Part shown: piece after piece, positions 41,925 to 52,878 of the stretch
Numbering within the stretch: the stretch's first letter is position 1
Layout: each line of letters starts with the position of its first letter
Origin: Apium graveolens
Taxonomy: Eukaryota > Streptophyta > Magnoliopsida > Apiales > Apiaceae
Assembly (NCBI RefSeq): GCF_009905375.1
Contig: NC_133649.1
Location: 240,110,198 to 240,174,197 of the forward strand
DNA: 64,000 bases
Direction: 5' to 3'
Made by a program: the position numbers and the translations under genes
Notes under the pieces: model-generated
Databases searched by the model: none
What the model was told of the DNA's origin: nothing
What the model saw: the letters and a program-made list of their open reading frames with translations, nothing else

Positions 41925-43653
41925 TGAAGGGTTTTAGCACATAAACGCAACGAAAACGTAAATTTAAATCTTAAAAAAAATGAAACCCTCCGCAGGATCC
42001 ATGCGAAAAATAATATTTAATTCGTAGCTCAGTATGTTTACCTTAAGAAGCTTTACGCTAATGGAAAGATGGAGGTCTTTAATAGCGATCCAAGAACGAT
42101 GAACGGAAATCCCTAGCAGCTGCTCCTCAAGTGTGAAGCACTCCACCGGTATCCACCAAGAGTACAATGTGATGGAGGAGGAAGAGGTTGAGAGAATTAG
42201 TTGCCTCCCTCTTGTTATACTTTAGAATTAGGGTTAATTATTTGGGTTGAGGCAAATAGGGTTTATAATAGTATATTTATAGGCAAAATTTTCAGCTAAA
42301 TTTTTTTTATAAAATATTATTATTATTAACCCTTTAATTGATTATTCTTATTAACCAGTTAACTAATAATTAAAAGACCTTTTAATCACTAATCCCTTTT
42401 CTAAACACTTTAGAAAAATAATTCTCTCACTTGATTTAATTTCCAAAATTAAATTCTTAATTAATAATATTAAGAATTAATTAAATCTCATTTAATCAAT
42501 TATTAAATCTGCTAATTAATTATTTGTTTCATAAATAAATAATTACCAGCCATTATTAATTAATTCCTCCACCATTAAATCATTCTCTTTTATGGTGTGA
42601 CCCTGTAGGTTCAATATTAAGCCGGTAGTAGAAATAAATAATAATAAAACTATTTTATCATTATTTATATAAATTCTCTAATTCATTAAATATGATTAAT
42701 TAATAAATTAATCATATTTATTATACATCGTGAGGGATACTTCTCAGCATATCGCGACTATCCGGATAATACGAATTCACTGCTTAGAATACCAAGAACA
42801 TATTCAGTGAGTAGATACCGTACAATCAATTCCTTCTACCCTGCAATGTCACGATTAAATACAAGGCATAGAACTTGTGTCAAGCCTATCTTATTTAATC
42901 ATTTGCTTTCTCATTCACTATGCTTAGTTCTATTTAATGTAAATTAGAAACTCCTTTCTAATTCCATTCACTCTGGCCAGAGATTCTTGAACTAGCATAA
43001 GTGGATCAGCATTAAACATTCTCTTCCTTCACTGGAAGGGGTAGATCCTTTATTGATCATACACTATCTTCGTGTACAAATTCCTATACCCAGTAGAGCC
43101 CTTATAATTGTCCCTGGAGACTAAGAACTAAACCAAAGCATAGTTTAGTGTACACAAGATGACTATAATGACCTCAACTCTAAGGATACTTGTACAACTA
43201 TCACTATGTGAACAACTGCTAACACGTGAGTGAACTCCATCAGTTGTTCAGCTGTGTGAGTCATGTTCAGTGAACTTATTCTATAATAAGCACCTACATA
43301 CTAGCTATAGTGTCACCACACAAATGTCTGTGAGAACAGACATCCTTCATAATGAAGCAAGCATAGTATGTACCGATCTTTGCGGATTACTAATTACCAG
43401 TTAGTAATCCTATGACCAGGAAATATTTAAGTTTAGAGTTATCATCTTTTAGGTCTCATTATTATGATCTCATCATAATCCATAAAAAGCTTTAATCTAA
43501 ACTATGGTATATCTTATTTAAACACTTAAATATATAAAGCCCGCAATAAAACCAAAACAAGTCTTTTATTAATATCAATGAAATCAAAACAGATTACATA
43601 AAAGTTATTCCTAAATCATCATACATGATTGGACTTAGGACACATCTCTTTCA
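41925..43653 (-). repeat. 3' LTR of the copia element
   Basis: On the minus strand starts TGAAAGAGATGTG next to the PPT and ends AAACCCTTCA. Paired with 48637-50364. Confidence 0.93.
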
Positions 43654-43664
43654 ATCTCCCACTT
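43654..43664 (-). other. Polypurine tract of the copia element
   Basis: Minus strand AAGTGGGAGAT abuts LTR start TGAAAGAG. Confidence 0.85.
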
Positions 43665-43797
43665 GTACTAAAGCCAATCACTCCGGTATCTAATACCCAT
43701 CTTGTCTTTATGATGATCAAAGTGACTTTGAGAAAGTGGCTTTATGAGTGGGTCTGCTACGTTGTTATGTGTGTCAACTCTCTTGACGTCTCCTCTT
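43665..43797 (-). pseudogene. Copia RNase H C-terminal stub
   Basis: Minus strand reads ERGDVKRVDTHNNVADPLIKPL and then HHKDKMGIRYRSDWL before a stop, the last codons of copia RNase H. It joins directly, out of frame, to the RT fragment at 43798. The catalytic Glu and Asp of RNase H are gone. Confidence 0.8.
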
Positions 43798-44469
43798 TCA
43801 ATATAATATAAGAAATGTTACCGCGCTCCCACTAACCTTTTTGTAGACACATGGTTCATCTATGTTTTTGATAAAACCGAACTCTTTGATTGTCTCATCA
43901 AAACGGATGTTCCATCTATGAGAAGCTTGCTTTAAACCATATATGGTTCGCAGCAGCTTACACACCAGGTGTTCATTTCCCTTGGAAAGAAAACCCTCTG
44001 GGTGTGTCATATACACTTCCTCTTCAAGTTTCCCATTGAGGAAGACCGTTTTCACGTCCATTTACCAGATCTCATAGTCGTAGTAAGCAGCAATCGCAAG
44101 CAAATTCCGAATTGATTTTAATAGGGCTACAGGCAAAAAAGTTTCATCAAAGTCAATCCCTTGCCTTTTTCTGAATCTTTTTGCCATGAGCCTGGCCTTA
44201 TAGGTCTCCACCTGCCCATCTGCTCCAATCTTTCTTTTGTATATCCACTTGCACCCAATAGGCTTAACAGCTTCAGGCGCCTCAACCAAAGTCCATACTT
44301 GGTTGGTATACATAGATTCCATTTCGGATTTCATGGCACTCTGCCATTTCTCTGAGTCAACACTACTCATAGCCTCATTATAGGTCATAGGGTCGTCATC
44401 ATCAATGATTGATAACTCATTGTCATTCTCAATGACAAGGCCATAATACCTCTCAGATTGGCGTGACAC
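43798..44469 (-). pseudogene. Copia reverse transcriptase, N-terminal half only
   Basis: Two frames: 44062-44469 (DPMTYNEAMSSVDSEKWQSA, VWTLVEAPEAVKPIGCKWIY, YKARLMAKRFRKRQGIDFDE) and 43798-44061 (MDVKTVFLNGKLEEEVYM, GLKQASHRWNIRFDE, VYKKVSGSAVTFLILY). The domain ends just before the catalytic YVDD, where the next sequence is the RNase H stub. About 1 kb of pol is therefore deleted. A stop at 44060-44062 splits the two frames. Confidence 0.88.
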
Positions 44470-45500
44470 TCTCCCTGACCTACGAATGGGCTATTCCACA
44501 GAAGGTTGTTCAGTCTGAACAGCTGTTTCCACTTGATCGGTAGTAGTTTGTGCTTCTTGAACTTCATCAAGTTCAATTTTGCTCCCACGGTTTCCTTCAA
44601 GGATAAACTGCTTTTCCAAGAAGGTAGCATGTCTGGAGACAAACACCCGATGATCGGTGTAAAAGTAATACCCTAAAGTCTCTTTAGGATATCCCACAAA
44701 ATTACATTTTACAGATCGAGATTCCATCTTATCTGGGTCAACTTTCTTGACATAAGCTGGACATCCCCAAATCTTAACGTGTTTAAGACTCGATTTCCTT
44801 TCTTTCCATATCTCATATGGAGTTTGAGGAACAGATTTAGAAGGCGCCTTATTCAGTAAATATGCTGAGGTTTCCAATGCATAACCCCACAGGAATACTG
44901 GAAGATTCGCATAGCTCATCATGGACCGAACCATGTCTAACAAAGTTCGATTTCTCCTTTCAGATACCCCATTCAACTGTGGATTATAGGGAGGAGTCCA
45001 CTAGGAAACTATACCATTTTCTTTGAGATAAGCTAGAAACTCTTCATTCAAGTATTCACCAGCTCGATCTGATCGAAGAGTTATAATACTATGTTTGGTT
45101 TGTTTCTCCACTTCATACTTATATTCTTTGAACTTTTCAAAGGCTTCAGACTTGTGTTTCATCAAATACAGATATCTGAATCTAGATCGATCATCTCTGA
45201 AAGCAATGAAGTATGAAAATCCACCCATGGCTTGCGTAGACATTGGTCCACATACATCTATATGTACCAATCCTAGCAAATCTGCAGCCCTCTCTCCATG
45301 TCCACTAAATGGAGATTTTGACATTTTACCCAATAGACAATACTCGCATGTAGGATATGATTCAAAATCAAAGGGGTCAAGTAACCCTTTCTTATGTAAT
45401 GTCTACAGTCTATTTTCACTAATATGACAAAGTCCGCAGTACCACAAGAAAGTGAGATTTTCATCATCCCTTTTTCTTTTATTAGTACGTTCAATTTGTA
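44470..45500 (-). pseudogene. Copia integrase
   Basis: From 45494 downward: pre-integrase and zinc-finger part (HISENRL, YPTCEYCLLGKMSKSPF), then LVHIDVCGPMSTQAMGGFSY (first Asp), TLRSDRAGEYLNEEF (second Asp), a TAG near 45001, then LNGVSERRNRTLLDMVRSMM (catalytic Glu), LPVFLWGYALETSAYLLN and SVKCNFVGYPKETLGYYFY. It is mostly open with two or three stops. All three catalytic residues are readable. Confidence 0.9.
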
Positions 45501-45539
45501 GTAAATTATGCTCTACGTCACATACATATAGACCATTGT

Positions 45540-46214
45540 TTAAAATACCACTTCCATAAAGAACGTTATCTCTAAGAATTGAACATTATTATTCTGAATA
45601 ACAAACGAAAATCCATCCAGAATAGAAATAATATTCCTCACAATCGAGGGAACAAAATAACAATTATTTAGAACAATAGTCTTGCCCGTAGGCATATGTA
45701 AATGAAATGATCCTACAGCTTCAGCGGCAACTCTTGCTCCATTTTCCATCCGTATAATCACCTCCTCTTCTTCAATAGTCCTACTTCTCCTTAGTCCCTG
45801 CAACAAATTGCAAATATGAGAACCACAGGCGGTATCTAATACCCAAGTACAAATTTGACTTAGTGACATATTAACTTCGATCATGAACATACCTGAATCA
45901 GAAGCAGTAGTCTCACTACCCTTCTTCTTCTTCAATTCTGCAAGGTAAACCTTGCAGTTCCTCTTCCAGCGCCCCACCTTATTACAGTGAAAGCAAACAG
46001 CTTTGCTCTTGGGGTCTTCAGCTTTTGGTGGAACCGGCTTTTTCTCACCTACTTTCTTCTTCTTGGAAGGGTTCTTCTTCCTTTTCTTAGGATTGGAACC
46101 TTCACCAATTAGAAGAACAGAACTCTTCTTAGGGGGAAAATTCGATTCCGCAGTCTTCAACATGTTGTAGAGTTCAGGCAGGCTGACATCCAGCTTATTC
46201 ATGTGAAAGTTCAC
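45540..46214 (-). pseudogene. Copia gag C-terminus (zinc knuckle) and protease
   Basis: A 224-codon open frame. LPELYNMLKTAESNF, a Lys-rich basic stretch (KKRKKNPSKKKKVGEKK), a zinc knuckle CFHCNKVGRWKRNC where the usual His position is Trp-Lys shifted, and protease TWVLDTACGSHICN. The protease active site reads DTACG, expected DTGCG/DSGAS, so one conserved Gly is Ala. The frame continues to the pre-integrase boundary, where it shifts. Confidence 0.85.
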
Positions 46215-46220
46215 AACAAA

Positions 46221-46727
46221 CTACGAGAACGAACTCGGAAGTGATTGCAAGACCAAATCTTGGCTCAGCTCCCCATCCATGACAAAACCAAGTTGTCCAA
46301 GACGTTCAATCAAATTGATCATCTTAAGTACATGGTCATTCACAGATGATCCCTCAGACATCCTACAACCGAACAGCTCCTTCGATATCTCATATCGAGC
46401 TGTCCTCCCTGCCACATCATACAACTCTTGTAGATGCATAAGGATAGTGTGAGCATCCATATGCTCATGTTGCTTCTATAGCTCAATGTTCATGGAAGCT
46501 AGCATGATGCATTGAGCAACATTTGCATCATCTATCCACTTACGATACACAACATGTTCATCATTATGTGCATCACTAGCAGGTTCAGTAGGCTTAGGTG
46601 AGTCAAACACATATTCCAGCTTCTCAACCCTGAGAACAATTCTAAAGTTTCGAAGCCAGTCAGCAAAATTAGGACCAGTCAACTTGTGAGCATCTAGTAT
46701 ACTCCGGAGTGATAGTGCAGAAGACAT
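46221..46727 (-). pseudogene. Copia gag N-terminal part
   Basis: ATG at 46727 (MSSALSLRSILDAHKLTGPN), FADWLRNFRIVLRVEKLEYV and VVYRKWIDDANVAQCIMLAS, then a TAG near 46473 and AHTILMHLQELYDVAGRTAR, MSEGSSVNDHVLKMINLIE. This is the standard plant copia gag. A second stop near 46218 separates it from the zinc-knuckle frame. The start is chosen because an upstream in-frame ATG (46760) adds only hydrophobic residues not typical of gag. Confidence 0.85.
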
Positions 46728-46832
46728 AACAAATATAGTAAATCTGTAAATGATGAACACATAACAACACTTAGCAAATATTCAATTTCATTTCAAGACA
46801 CTATACGAATCGGGTCTTTATTCATAAGTGGC

Positions 46833-46898
46833 TCCCACTAGTTTATCTAATTTATACAACCATTAAGTGAAAATTAAGCATTCATAATGCTAGTGGGA
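46833..46898 (-). other. Leader stem-loop with 9-bp perfect arms, no loop motif
   Basis: TCCCACTAG (46833-46841) pairs with CTAGTGGGA (46890-46898). It lies between the gag ATG and the four motif-bearing hairpins. Confidence 0.7.
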
Positions 46899-46915
46899 AT
46901 AGGGATCCTACATTC

Positions 46916-46956
46916 CATCACACAACCTCGGCTGTAGCACGAAATGTCATGTGATG
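46916..46956 (-). other. Leader stem-loop 1 presenting CGGCTGTAGCACG
   Basis: Arms CATCACA (46916-46922) and TGTGATG (46950-46956); loop holds CTCGGCTGTAGCACGAAA. Plus-strand spelling; the RNA would carry the complement. Confidence 0.75.
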
Positions 46957-47027
46957 TTCAATAGGCAGACAACTCTTGTCAATTACATCTTATGTTATTC
47001 CCTAATAAAACTTTAGCCTCTTGAATA

Positions 47028-47060
47028 ATTGAGTCACGGCTGTAGCACGACAAACTCAAT
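47028..47060 (-). other. Leader stem-loop 2 presenting CGGCTGTAGCACG
   Basis: Arms ATTGAGT (47028-47034) and ACTCAAT (47054-47060); loop CACGGCTGTAGCACGACAA. Confidence 0.75.
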
Positions 47061-47089
47061 ATTGTAAGTCAAGTCTAACCCAACATTTC

Positions 47090-47161
47090 GTACAATTGAA
47101 TCAGTCTCCAATGGCCCACGGTTGTAGCACGTAACGACCTTTAGATTCTAATTCAATGTAC
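47090..47161 (-). other. Leader stem-loop 3 presenting CGGTTGTAGCACG
   Basis: Arms GTAC-A-ATTGAAT (47090-47101) and ATTCAATGTAC (47151-47161), 11 pairs with one bulged A; the loop includes CCACGGTTGTAGCACGTAA. Confidence 0.75.
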
Positions 47162-47188
47162 ACATCTCTATGTAATAGACAAGTATTT

Positions 47189-47247
47189 CTTATTTCGAAA
47201 TCAAAGCCCTCGGCTGTAGCACGAAACGACAATGATTTAAAAATAAG
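47189..47247 (-). other. Leader stem-loop 4 presenting CGGCTGTAGCACG
   Basis: Arms CTTATTTCGAAATCA (47189-47203) and TGATTTAAAAATAAG (47233-47247), 13 pairs around a 2x2 mismatch; the loop includes CCTCGGCTGTAGCACGAAA. Confidence 0.78.
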
Positions 47248-48623
47248 AACCACTTTCTACCATGTTGGAAGGCTATGACTGACAAGCCCGTTGTGTCATT
47301 GGCCAATTACTACTTGATATTATTTAATTTTAGAGGGATTATATTATGTTACAATCATAATCATATTATAAAGAGATTCTTCCTTTTAAATTAAATATTT
47401 CAAATCAATAATCGATAATCAGATGATTCCCAGATCGGGGGGAGCATTGTCAAGAGGCGTCACTTAATACCCCTTTCTTACAGATAGAAATCTGCTTTTG
47501 GCAGAATCATCCTTTCTCTCAATATTGAAAATTCATATTTAATTACGTGTTTCATAAACACAAGAATCTCATGATTGTATTCATAATATTATTGTTAAGG
47601 TAAGAAATGATTCCTATTCTAGATTTTCTAGAGCACGCCTTATATTGATTTAAGTTCACCTAAATCTATCATCGCATGGTAAACATAGGCATATATCTCA
47701 TATATAAAATTAAATAAACAAGTAATTGTAAAGTGCAATAAAGTAAATGTGTTTGGTTATGGCCCCATCCTATGTGGTCTTTATCAAGCTCATGATAAAG
47801 ATCAAGGTCAATCTAATATGGTGATGGAAATAAATACAACTACTTATTACATAAGTCTTCTTCTTTGTTTAGACTTCTTGTATGCCTCATCTTCTTCTTT
47901 GTATCACCTCCATTGGATAGCCTTCTTGAGTCTTCAATTACATTACATAGATTGAAAGTAAAACTAATCTAATGAACTTACAAGAATAACTCGTGTTACA
48001 TTCGAGATTTATGATTACAAAGATTGACGACATGCAAGTCGTATTTAAAACCAAAACCAAAACCATTACACTAAGGTCTAAAGGCCATAACATCCACCAT
48101 GCTCATAAAACACATAAAAGCATGTTAAAACACATAATCTGATCTTAACATATCATATTATCCATGATCTAATCATAAAAGAAAATATGACAAAAATCAG
48201 AATCAAATCAGAAAAACAAGAATCACTGTTTACGGGCAGTAAACGACGTCAAACGCCTTACAGACGAGTCGTTGATAGCTTAACTATCAGTTTTGTTCAG
48301 ACACTCGTTACCTATGGAATAGGGTATTCATTTGCTGTAAATCGGACACCGGACCCAGATTTCAGCAAATCTGCAGCAGCCAATTCAGAATCCGTATCTT
48401 AATATGATTCTCATAATTAGAACAAACATAAATCATGTATATATCAGTATATATACAGATTACATAATCATCTTATGATTATACAACTCACATGAATATC
48501 ATATATTCAAAACCATACATATATAAGCATATTATATCAACATCAAATCATGGCGAATCACGTACATGCTACATATATCGAAAACAGTTAACACATAAAC
48601 GAATAAAAACTTTTCAGCAAGTA
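47248..48623 (-). other. Rest of copia 5' leader
   Basis: About 1.4 kb without coding sequence between the PBS and the hairpin region. One small palindrome, CAGATAGAAATCTG, near 47500. Nothing else recognised. The total leader of about 1.9 kb is long. Confidence 0.6.
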
Positions 48624-48635
48624 GCTCTGATGCCA
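48624..48635 (-). other. Primer binding site of the copia element
   Basis: Minus strand TGGCATCAGAGC, one base from the LTR end. One base differs from the common TGGTATCAGAGC complement of initiator Met tRNA. Confidence 0.9.
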
Positions 48636-48636
48636 T

Positions 48637-50364
48637 TGAAGGGTTTTAGCACATAAACGCAACGAAAACGTAAACTTAAATCTTAAAAAAAACGAAACCC
48701 TCCGCAGGATCCATGCGAAAAATAATATTTAATTCATAGTTCAGTATGTTTACCTTAAGAAGCTTTACGTTAATGGAAAGATGGAGGTTTTTAATAGCGA
48801 TCCAAGAACGATGAACGAAAATCCCTAGCAGCTGCTCCTCAAGTGTGAAGCACTCCACCGGTATCCATCAAGAGTAGAGTGTGATGTAGGAGGAAGAGGT
48901 TGAGAGAATTAGTTGCCTCCCTCTTGTTCTACTTTAGAATTAGGGTTAATTATTTGGGTCGAGGCAAATAGGGTTTATAATAGTATATTTATAGGCAAAA
49001 TTTTCAGCTGAAAATTTTCCATAAAATATTATTATCATTAACCCTTTAATTGATTATTCTTATTAACCAATTAACTAATAATTAAAACACCTTTTAATCA
49101 TTAATCCATTTTCTAAACACTTTAGAAAAATAATTCTCTCACTTGATTTAATTTCCAAAATTAAATTCTTAATTAATAATATTAAAAATTAATTAAATCT
49201 CATTTAATCAATTATTAAATCTGCTAATTAATTATTTATTTCATAAATAAATAATTACCCGCCATTATTAATTAATTCTTCCACCATTAAATCATTCTCT
49301 TTTTTGGTGTGACCCTGTAGGTTCAATATTAAGCCGGTAGTAGAAATAAATAATAATAAAACTATTTTATCATTATTTATATAAATTTTCTAATTCATTG
49401 AATATGATTAATTAATAAATCAATCATATTTATTCTACATCATGAGGGATACTTCTCAGCATATCGTGACTATCCGGATAATAGGAATTCACTGCTTAGA
49501 ATACCAAGAACCTATTCAGTGAGTAGTTACCGTACAATCAATTCCTTCTACCCTGCAATGTCATGATTAAATACAAGGCATGGAACTTGTGTCAAGCCTA
49601 TCTTATTATTCATTTTCTTTCCCATTCACTATGCTTAGTTCTATTTAATGTAAATTAGAAACTCCTTTCTAATTTCATTCACTCTGGCCAGAGATTCCTG
49701 AAATAGCATAAGTGGATCAGCATTTAACATTCTCTTCCTTCACTGGAAGGGGTAGATCCTTTATTGATCATACACTATCTTCGTGTACAAATTCCTATAC
49801 CCAGTAGAGCCCTTATAATTGTCCCTGGAGACTAAGAACTAAACCAAAGCATAGTTCAGTGTACACAAGATGACTATGATGACCTCAAGTCTAAGGATAC
49901 TTGTACAACTATCACTATATGAATAACTGCTGACACGTGAGTGAACTTCATCAGTTGTTCAGCTGTGTGAGTCATGTTCAGTCAACTTATTCTATAATAA
50001 GCACCTACATACTAGCTATAGTGTCACCACACAAATGTCTATGAGAACAGACATCCTTCATAATGAAGCAAGCATAGTATGTACCGATCTTTGCGGATTA
50101 CTAATTACCAGTTAGTAATCCTACGACCAGGAAATATTTAAGTTTAGAGTTATCATCTTTTAGGTCTCATTATTATGATCTCGTCATAATCCATAAAAAG
50201 CTTTACTCTAAACTATGGTATATCTTATATAAACACTTAAATAGATAAAGCCTACAATAAAACCAAAACAAGCCTTTTATTAATATCAATTAAATCAAAA
50301 CAGATTACATAAAAGTTATTCCTAAATCATCATACATGATTGGACTTAGGACACATCTCTTTCA
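48637..50364 (-). repeat. 5' LTR of the copia element
   Basis: 1728 bp; matches 41925-43653 along its whole length with scattered substitutions. Confidence 0.95.
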
Positions 50365-50369
50365 ATCTA
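50365..50369 (+). repeat. Target-site duplication, right copy (ATCTA)
   Basis: See the left copy at 41920-41924. ATCTA fits the gypsy reading frame (gg tta tct aag). Confidence 0.6.
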
Positions 50370-51420
50370 AGCACGATGCTCAGATAGAATGTCGTAATAA
50401 AAAGGTAATTTTGAAGACGCCAGACGAGAAAGTAGTAACGTTTAAAGGTCAGAGGAAAGAAAAGAAGTTCTTAACAATAATTCAAGCTAAGAAGCTACTA
50501 CAACAAGGATGCGAGCATTTCATTGCTTATGTGATTGATAGAAATCAGGAGCCAGCAAAACTTGAAGATATTCTAGTAGTAAATGAGTTTCCAGACGTAT
50601 TCCCCGATGAGTTACCAGGACTTCCTCCAGACAGAGAAATTGAGTTGGCAATCGACTTAGCACCCAGAACGGAACCAGTATCCAAGGCCCAGTATAGAAT
50701 GGCGCCCGTTGAAATGAAGGAGTTAGCAAAGCAGTTGCAAGAATTGTTAGAGAAATGAGTAATCAGATCCAGTGTGTCCCCATAGGCTGCACCGGTACTA
50801 TTTGTTAAGAAGAAGGACGGGAGCATGAGACTATGCATCGACTATTGAGAGCTCAGTAAGCTTATAATCAAGAATAAATACCCATTACCTCGAATTGATG
50901 ATTTGTTCGACCAGTTGAAGGGAGCCAAGTATTTCTCTAAGATTGATCTGAGATCGGGATATCACCAATTGAAAGTTAAACCTGAAGATATATCAAAGAC
51001 AGCTTTCAGAACAAGGTATGGTCATTATGAATTCTTAGTAATGTCTTTTGGATTAACCAATGCCCCAACAGCGTTTATGGACTTGATGAATAGAATTTTC
51101 AAGGAGTATTTAGATAAGTTTGTTATTGTATTTATAGATGATATTTTGATTTACTCAAAGTCAGCAGAAAACCATGCGGAGAATTTAAGGATATCTTTGG
51201 AAATTTTGAGGAAGGAAAAGTTGTATGCTAAATTCTCGAAATATGAGTTTTGGTTACAGGAAGTTCAGTTTTTAGGAAACATAGTCAGCAATGAAGGGAT
51301 CAAAGTGGACCCGGCAAAGATTGAAGCTATTACAAATTGGGAAAGGCCAAAATCACCAACAGAAGTGAGAAGTTTCTTGGGATTAACGGGATATTATCGA
51401 TAATTTGTTCAAGATTTCTC
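50365..51420 (+). pseudogene. Third gypsy element: protease-RT linker and reverse transcriptase
   Basis: Resumes the frame cut at 41924. Linker KHDAQIECRNKKVILKTPDE, VVNEFPDVFPDELPGLPPDR, then RT: stop (TGA, expected glycine-type codon) near 50757, [19 protein letters not shown], a TGA in [46 protein letters not shown], the catalytic FIDD at 51131-51142 ([16 protein letters not shown]) and FLGLTGYYR. Several stops are single-base changes from Trp, Arg or Gln codons. Chromovirus-type gypsy. Confidence 0.9.
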
Positions 51421-51911
51421 GAAAATTGCGATGCCTTTTACGAAGCTTACCCGGAAGAATGAAAAGTTTATATGGAATGATAAGTGTGAAGAAAGTTTTC
51501 AAGAATTGAAGAAAAGACTAATCACGACACATGTTTTGTCACTTCCAGATGATCAAGAGAATTTTGTAATATATAATGATGCTTCTCATAAGGGATTAGG
51601 TTGTGTTTTGATGCAGCACAACAAGGTTATTACATATGCATCGAGACAACTAAAACTTCATGAGCAGAAGTATCCTACTCATGACTTGGAGTTAGCGGTC
51701 ATAGTATTCGCTTTGAAGATTTAGAGACATTACCTATATGGAGAAAAATGTGAGATTTATACGGATCATAAAAGTTTGAAGTAAATATTCACGCAAAAGG
51801 AACTTAACATGAGGCAGAGAAGATGGTTGGAGTTGATCAAGGACTACGACTGTACGATTAACTATCACCCAGGTAAAATAAATGTTGTGGCAGACACATT
51901 AAGTCGAAAAT
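51421..51911 (+). pseudogene. Third gypsy element: RNase H
   Basis: Blocks [38 protein letters not shown] (first Asp), [20 protein letters not shown] (Glu), a TAG for Trp at 51722-51724, CEIYTDHKSLK (Asp), [17 protein letters not shown] (last Asp). All four catalytic residues are readable; three stops break the frame. Confidence 0.88.
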
Positions 51912-52639
51912 AGAAATTGAAAGTGTTAACAGTACCCGAGGAATTATACAAGGAATTTCAGAAATTGGAATTGGAAATTAGAGTTTGCAAATCTGATGAG
52001 GCAAAGATGTATAATATGACCTTTCAACCAAAATTGTTAGAGAAGATAAAGAAGTGTCAAGAGGAAATAATGGATCAGAACATCAATCATTTGGTAGGTG
52101 AAGAATTGTGTACTCAAAAAGATGATCAAGGTATTTTTAGGTTTTCTTCCAGAATTTGGATTCCACCAGTGACCAAATTGAAGAATGAAATTCTACAGGA
52201 AGCTCATAATTCCAGGTATTGAATCCATCCAGGAAGTACCAAGATGTACAGAGATTTAAAGGAAAATTATTGGTGGCCAGATATGAAGAAAGAAATTGCA
52301 GAATGGGTCAGGAAATATTATACATATCAGAGGGTCAAGGCAGAGAACCAGAGACCAAGTGGACTATTGCAATCTTTAGATATTCCATAATGGAAGGGGG
52401 AGCATATTGCCATGGATTTCATAGTTGGATTAACAAGAACTAAGGTGAACCACGATACCATTTGGGTTATTGTAGAAAGACTTACTAAGTCAGCTCATTT
52501 TCTGCCAATAAATGAAAGGTTTTCACTAGACAAGTTGATTCACATGTATCTGAATAAGATAGTAGTTCGTCATGGAGTCCCTGTGTCTATTGTATCCGAT
52601 CGAGATCCAAGATTTAATTCGAGATTTTGGAGAAGTTTT
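51912..52639 (+). pseudogene. Third gypsy element: integrase, cut by SIRE LTR
   Basis: Zinc-binding part ([34 protein letters not shown] where the two Cys of the HHCC finger are replaced by Tyr), IAMDFIVGLTRTKVNHDTIW (first Asp), TKSAHFLPINE, and IVSDRDPRFNSRFWRSF (second Asp), ending at 52639 where a SIRE LTR starts. The third catalytic residue and C-terminus are beyond. Stops near 52219 and 52388. Confidence 0.88.
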
Positions 52640-52878
52640 TGTTAGTCCCTTAACAATTCAACAAGAATTACAGAAGGGGGGGTTGAATGGAATTCTTGAA
52701 ACTTTTTCTTAAATAAAATTGTTCTAACTTATATATATATATATATATATATCAGCGTGAATTGATTTGCAGAGTGTGAAATAATAACTTCAAATGAATC
52801 AAAACATAAGTAATTAAGAACACAAGTCTTTAAAAACTTTCTGGTGGATTTGAATGTATCCACCAGAGATATATAATA
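52640..52878 (-). repeat. Terminal 239 bp of a minus-strand SIRE LTR
   Basis: Begins TGTTAGTCCCTTAACAATTC, as the LTR at 6019 does, and stays similar through TTCTGGTGGATTTGAATG and CCACCAGAGATATATA until a gypsy LTR starts at 52879. It carries a TA microsatellite at 52731-52752. No PBS is present on its outer side: gypsy integrase lies there, so this is the outer (3') end of a minus-strand insertion or a solo LTR. Confidence 0.85.

Larger units (their letters stand above)
41925..50364 (-). mobile_element. Complete copia element, 8440 bp, minus strand
   Basis: Both LTRs, PBS, leader, gag, protease, integrase, RT and PPT are present in the correct order. LTRs are 1729 and 1728 bp and by eye differ at roughly 40-50 positions (about 2.5-3 percent). 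The frame lacks the RT active site and most of RNase H because of an internal deletion at 43797/43798. It split the gypsy protease gene. Lineage within copia not settled; Angela/Tork-like group is possible. Confidence 0.92.

Noticed and set aside
47749..48402. Short plus-strand ORFs in the copia leader
   Set aside because: No motif; composition is noncoding, and they run against the element.
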